Shown here in pieces: positions 62,432 through 64,000 of a stretch of DNA of 64,000 bases. Within the stretch, counting starts at the first letter, position 1; the number at the start of each line of letters is the position of its first letter. The notes under the pieces are model-generated. The model searched no databases, was not told where the DNA came from, and worked only from the letters and a program-made list of their open reading frames with translations. This stretch comes from Treponema sp. (GTDB lineage: Bacteria > Spirochaetota > Spirochaetia > Treponematales > Breznakiellaceae), in the NCBI GenBank assembly GCA_009777535.1, contig WRLP01000008.1:51758-115757 (forward strand). The letters are read 5' to 3'. The translations under genes and the position numbers were made by a program.

Positions 62432-63040
62432 ATGAATATTAATTTGTTTATTTCTGCGTTCAGTATGATTTTTTGCCTCTTTGTTTTTTTCTACGTTAAA
62501 TGGTATATAAAGCGGCGTACTTCCGCAGAAGAACTTCTCGGTGAGTACCGCTCCGAAGTGTACAGGCTTATCGCAGAAATTGATGCGGCTACAGACAGGG
62601 ATTCCATGCTGGTAGAGGATCGCATAAAAACGCTTAACGCTCTTTTGGAAGATACCGACAAGCGCATAACGGTTTATCTGCGCGAGCTTGAGCGCAGCCG
62701 CTCGGGGCAGGCTCTTTACAACAATCTGGGGCAGGGTATACGATCGGCATTGCGCATTCCGCCGGCTGCGGGTGGTGAAAACACGTCACGTCCGGAATCC
62801 CAAAAATGGCCGGAGCTGCTGCATGTACCGGTTCAGCCGGCGGCGCAGATACCGCAGGCAGCAGGGCCGGCGCAGACATTACAGCCAATGCCGACGAAGC
62901 AGCAGATTCGCGTTCAAGTTGCGGATTTGGCTGCCCAGGGTCTTTCCCCGGGTGAAATAGCCTCCCGTCTGGATTTAAGCCTTTCGGAGGTGGACTTGGC
63001 TTTTAATCTGCTGGAGGCGGTAAAGGGGAGTCAAACTTAG
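62432..63040 (+). CDS. Membrane-anchored protein with C-terminal helix-turn-helix
   Basis: A 202-residue protein: one N-terminal membrane helix (about 4-26), a coiled-coil stretch (about 30-90), a Pro/Ala/Gln-rich spacer, and a C-terminal HTH-like segment VADLAAQGLSPGEIASRLDL. The layout fits the DUF6115-type proteins found in flagellar clusters. The HTH pattern matches DNA-binding folds, but the membrane anchor makes a classic regulator unlikely. It is in the flagellar operon by position. Function unknown. Confidence 0.7.
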   Translation: MNINLFISAFSMIFCLFVFFYVKWYIKRRTSAEELLGEYRSEVYRLIAEIDAATDRDSMLVEDRIKTLNALLEDTDKRITVYLRELERSRSGQALYNNLGQGIRSALRIPPAAGGENTSRPESQKWPELLHVPVQPAAQIPQAAGPAQTLQPMPTKQQIRVQVADLAAQGLSPGEIASRLDLSLSEVDLAFNLLEAVKGSQT

Positions 63041-63101
63041 CGGCGGCCCGTGGGGTAGCCATTATCAAATATATGTGATAGCATTACTAAAGGAGTTTTT
63101 A

Positions 63102-63335
63102 ATGAGCGTAAGAGCAACAGAAAGACTTATTGGGGATTTGGTAGCCGTATCGGCGCTTCCCAATGGCCCGCAAATGGTAGTCCAGGCTATCGAAGAGGAA
63201 ACAAAGATAGTCGTTACGTCGTGGTTTTCGGATCATAATGAGTATCAGGAAGGTTATTTTCCCGCAAAAGCCCTTGATAGGGTAGAGCCGGAAAAAGCCA
63301 AAAAAACGACCAAACCAAAAAGCGGCAAAAAATAA
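63102..63335 (+). CDS. Small YodC/DUF2158-like protein
   Basis: A 77-residue protein, start set by AAAGGAG before ATG 63102. The pattern GDLVAVSALPNGPQMVVQAI followed by TSWFS and EGYFPAKALDRVE resembles DUF2158 (YodC) proteins, which have a small beta-barrel fold of unknown function. The tail is Lys-rich. It is the last intact gene of the rightward flagellar group. Confidence 0.6.
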   Translation: MSVRATERLIGDLVAVSALPNGPQMVVQAIEEETKIVVTSWFSDHNEYQEGYFPAKALDRVEPEKAKKTTKPKSGKK

Positions 63336-63387
63336 GGCTGACCGGCGGGACCTGAAAGTCTTGCGCAATATGCTGCGGAATTCAGGT

Positions 63388-63525
63388 TCACAATGTTTCA
63401 GGTATTCTCATCTCGCCCAAACGCGGGTGATCACTATTCTCAGGAATCGTCCAGCCGTGGTAGTCGGCCACCCACTTCACTACAGCAAGCCCCGGATATC
63501 CATAAGATTGAAAAATTGAATTGAC
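63388..63525 (-). pseudogene. Unidentified short coding remnant
   Basis: About 45 codons stay open on the minus strand and read like the end of a real protein (SIFQSYGYPGLAVVKWVADY, then HGWTIP and RLGEMRIPETL). The GLAVVK segment faintly recalls the G2 box of histidine kinases, but the fit is poor and the family is not known. No start or upstream domains are visible. The rest of 63336-63605 shows nothing else. Confidence 0.2.
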
Positions 63526-63605
63526 AATTTTATGAATAGGGATATAAAGCTCTTAATTATAAAAACCTGTGAAAAAAGCGAGGGTATGGAGTTGTCAACT
63601 TCCGC

Positions 63606-63961
63606 ATGCAGCCCTCACCAGGAGAAATCTCAAGCATAACCAAAAATGCTCTGCTTTTAATGTATTCTAAAGTATTTTGGGGAAATAAGCCAAAAATAAA
63701 AAGACCAGATTATATTATATTTATCGGTAAAAATCCTTTTTTATAGAAGTTAAAGCTGAAAGTTTTTATAAAAATGATACTTACACAATTGATAAAGATG
63801 TTTTAAAGGGACTAAGTGCATTAGAAGAGCAATATAATATAAAAGTATTACTGGCAATAACAAATATTGTAGCGCCTAAGCCGGACTTGCCGTTTTTCAG
63901 GCAGGCTTATAAGGTGGCTCGGAATTGTCAGCCATCGACTGCCAATAATTCCGCCTGTTAA
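63606..63961 (+). pseudogene. Frameshifted PD-(D/E)XK nuclease-like gene
   Basis: From ATG 63606 the frame reads MQPSPGEISSITKN... to RPDYIIFIGKNPF and then stops at a TAG. One base would restore the frame: after a six-T run at 63737-63742 the next frame continues FIEVKAESFYKND...VLKGLSALEEQYNIKVLLAIT to TAA 63959-63961. Joined, RPD...IEVKAE gives the PD-(D/E)XK nuclease core. The AT-rich composition differs from the flagellar genes. The last ~28 residues are encoded by a GC-richer imperfect palindrome (GGAATT...AATTCC, about 63921-63952). A homopolymer slip, phase variation or sequencing error are all possible. Confidence 0.5.
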
Positions 63962-64000
63962 TATATGCAGTATGCATTTTATTCCTGCGTTCTGCAAGCC

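Noticed and set aside
1..64000. tRNA or rRNA genes
   Set aside because: No cloverleaf or GTTCGA-type T-loop in a suitable context was seen in the intergenic regions. A tRNAscan run would settle this.

Overview
The window is a spirochaete chromosome segment, most likely from the genus Treponema. The signs are: the flagellar order fliL-fliM-fliY ... fliO-fliP-fliQ-fliR-flhB-flhA-flhF-flhG-(uncharacterised)-fliA-fapA; a PotABCD polyamine operon like that of treponemes; a short alanyl-tRNA synthetase; a groES without groEL beside it; many lipoproteins; and frequent TTG starts. Moderate GC and a YgfK/SsnA pair would fit a gut-associated treponeme, but that is inference. No rRNA, tRNA or CRISPR array was found.

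1-25.5 kb is mostly housekeeping. A leftward cluster (zinc-ribbon protein, murI, rsgA, mutS2 cut by the window edge) faces a pentapeptide-repeat gene and a metallo-beta-lactamase-fold gene. Next come a lipoprotein with a gluzincin-like zinc site, a possible nucleotidyltransferase, an acyl-CoA synthetase, ssnA and ygfK, rpmB, potABCD, an M20 peptidase, galE, an ABC-F ATPase, an SH3-domain lipoprotein and groES. 25.5-27.7 kb is an accessory patch with palindromic repeats, an antitoxin-like gene, an unknown gene and a NYN-domain protein. 27.7-33 kb holds the leftward group alaS-ppiC-nusB-TPR protein.

33-63.3 kb is the flagellar region. A DUF5312-like gene precedes fliL-fliM-fliY. About 12.9 kb of non-flagellar DNA then separates fliY from fliO. 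It carries a small lipoprotein, two tandem chemoreceptors, a lipoprotein of four 89-residue Ig-like repeats, a 1302-residue lipoprotein with seven PPC-like repeats, a PD-(D/E)XK (DUF3782-like) gene and a kbl fragment. Palindromic elements lie at both borders. The operon then resumes with the export apparatus (fliO, P, Q, R, flhB, flhA), the placement/number GTPase and ATPase (flhF, flhG), sigma-28, FapA and small uncharacterised genes. The last 650 bases contain decayed coding remnants.

The most unusual feature is a family of short palindromic elements sharing end sequences. They occur in intergenic DNA, nested in one another next to fliO, and once inside the 5' coding part of fliP, downstream of its own ribosome binding site and start. 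A separate purine-rich/pyrimidine-rich inverted element lies inside the 5' end of flhB. Both reading frames stay open, so two flagellar export proteins probably carry repeat-encoded N-terminal extensions.
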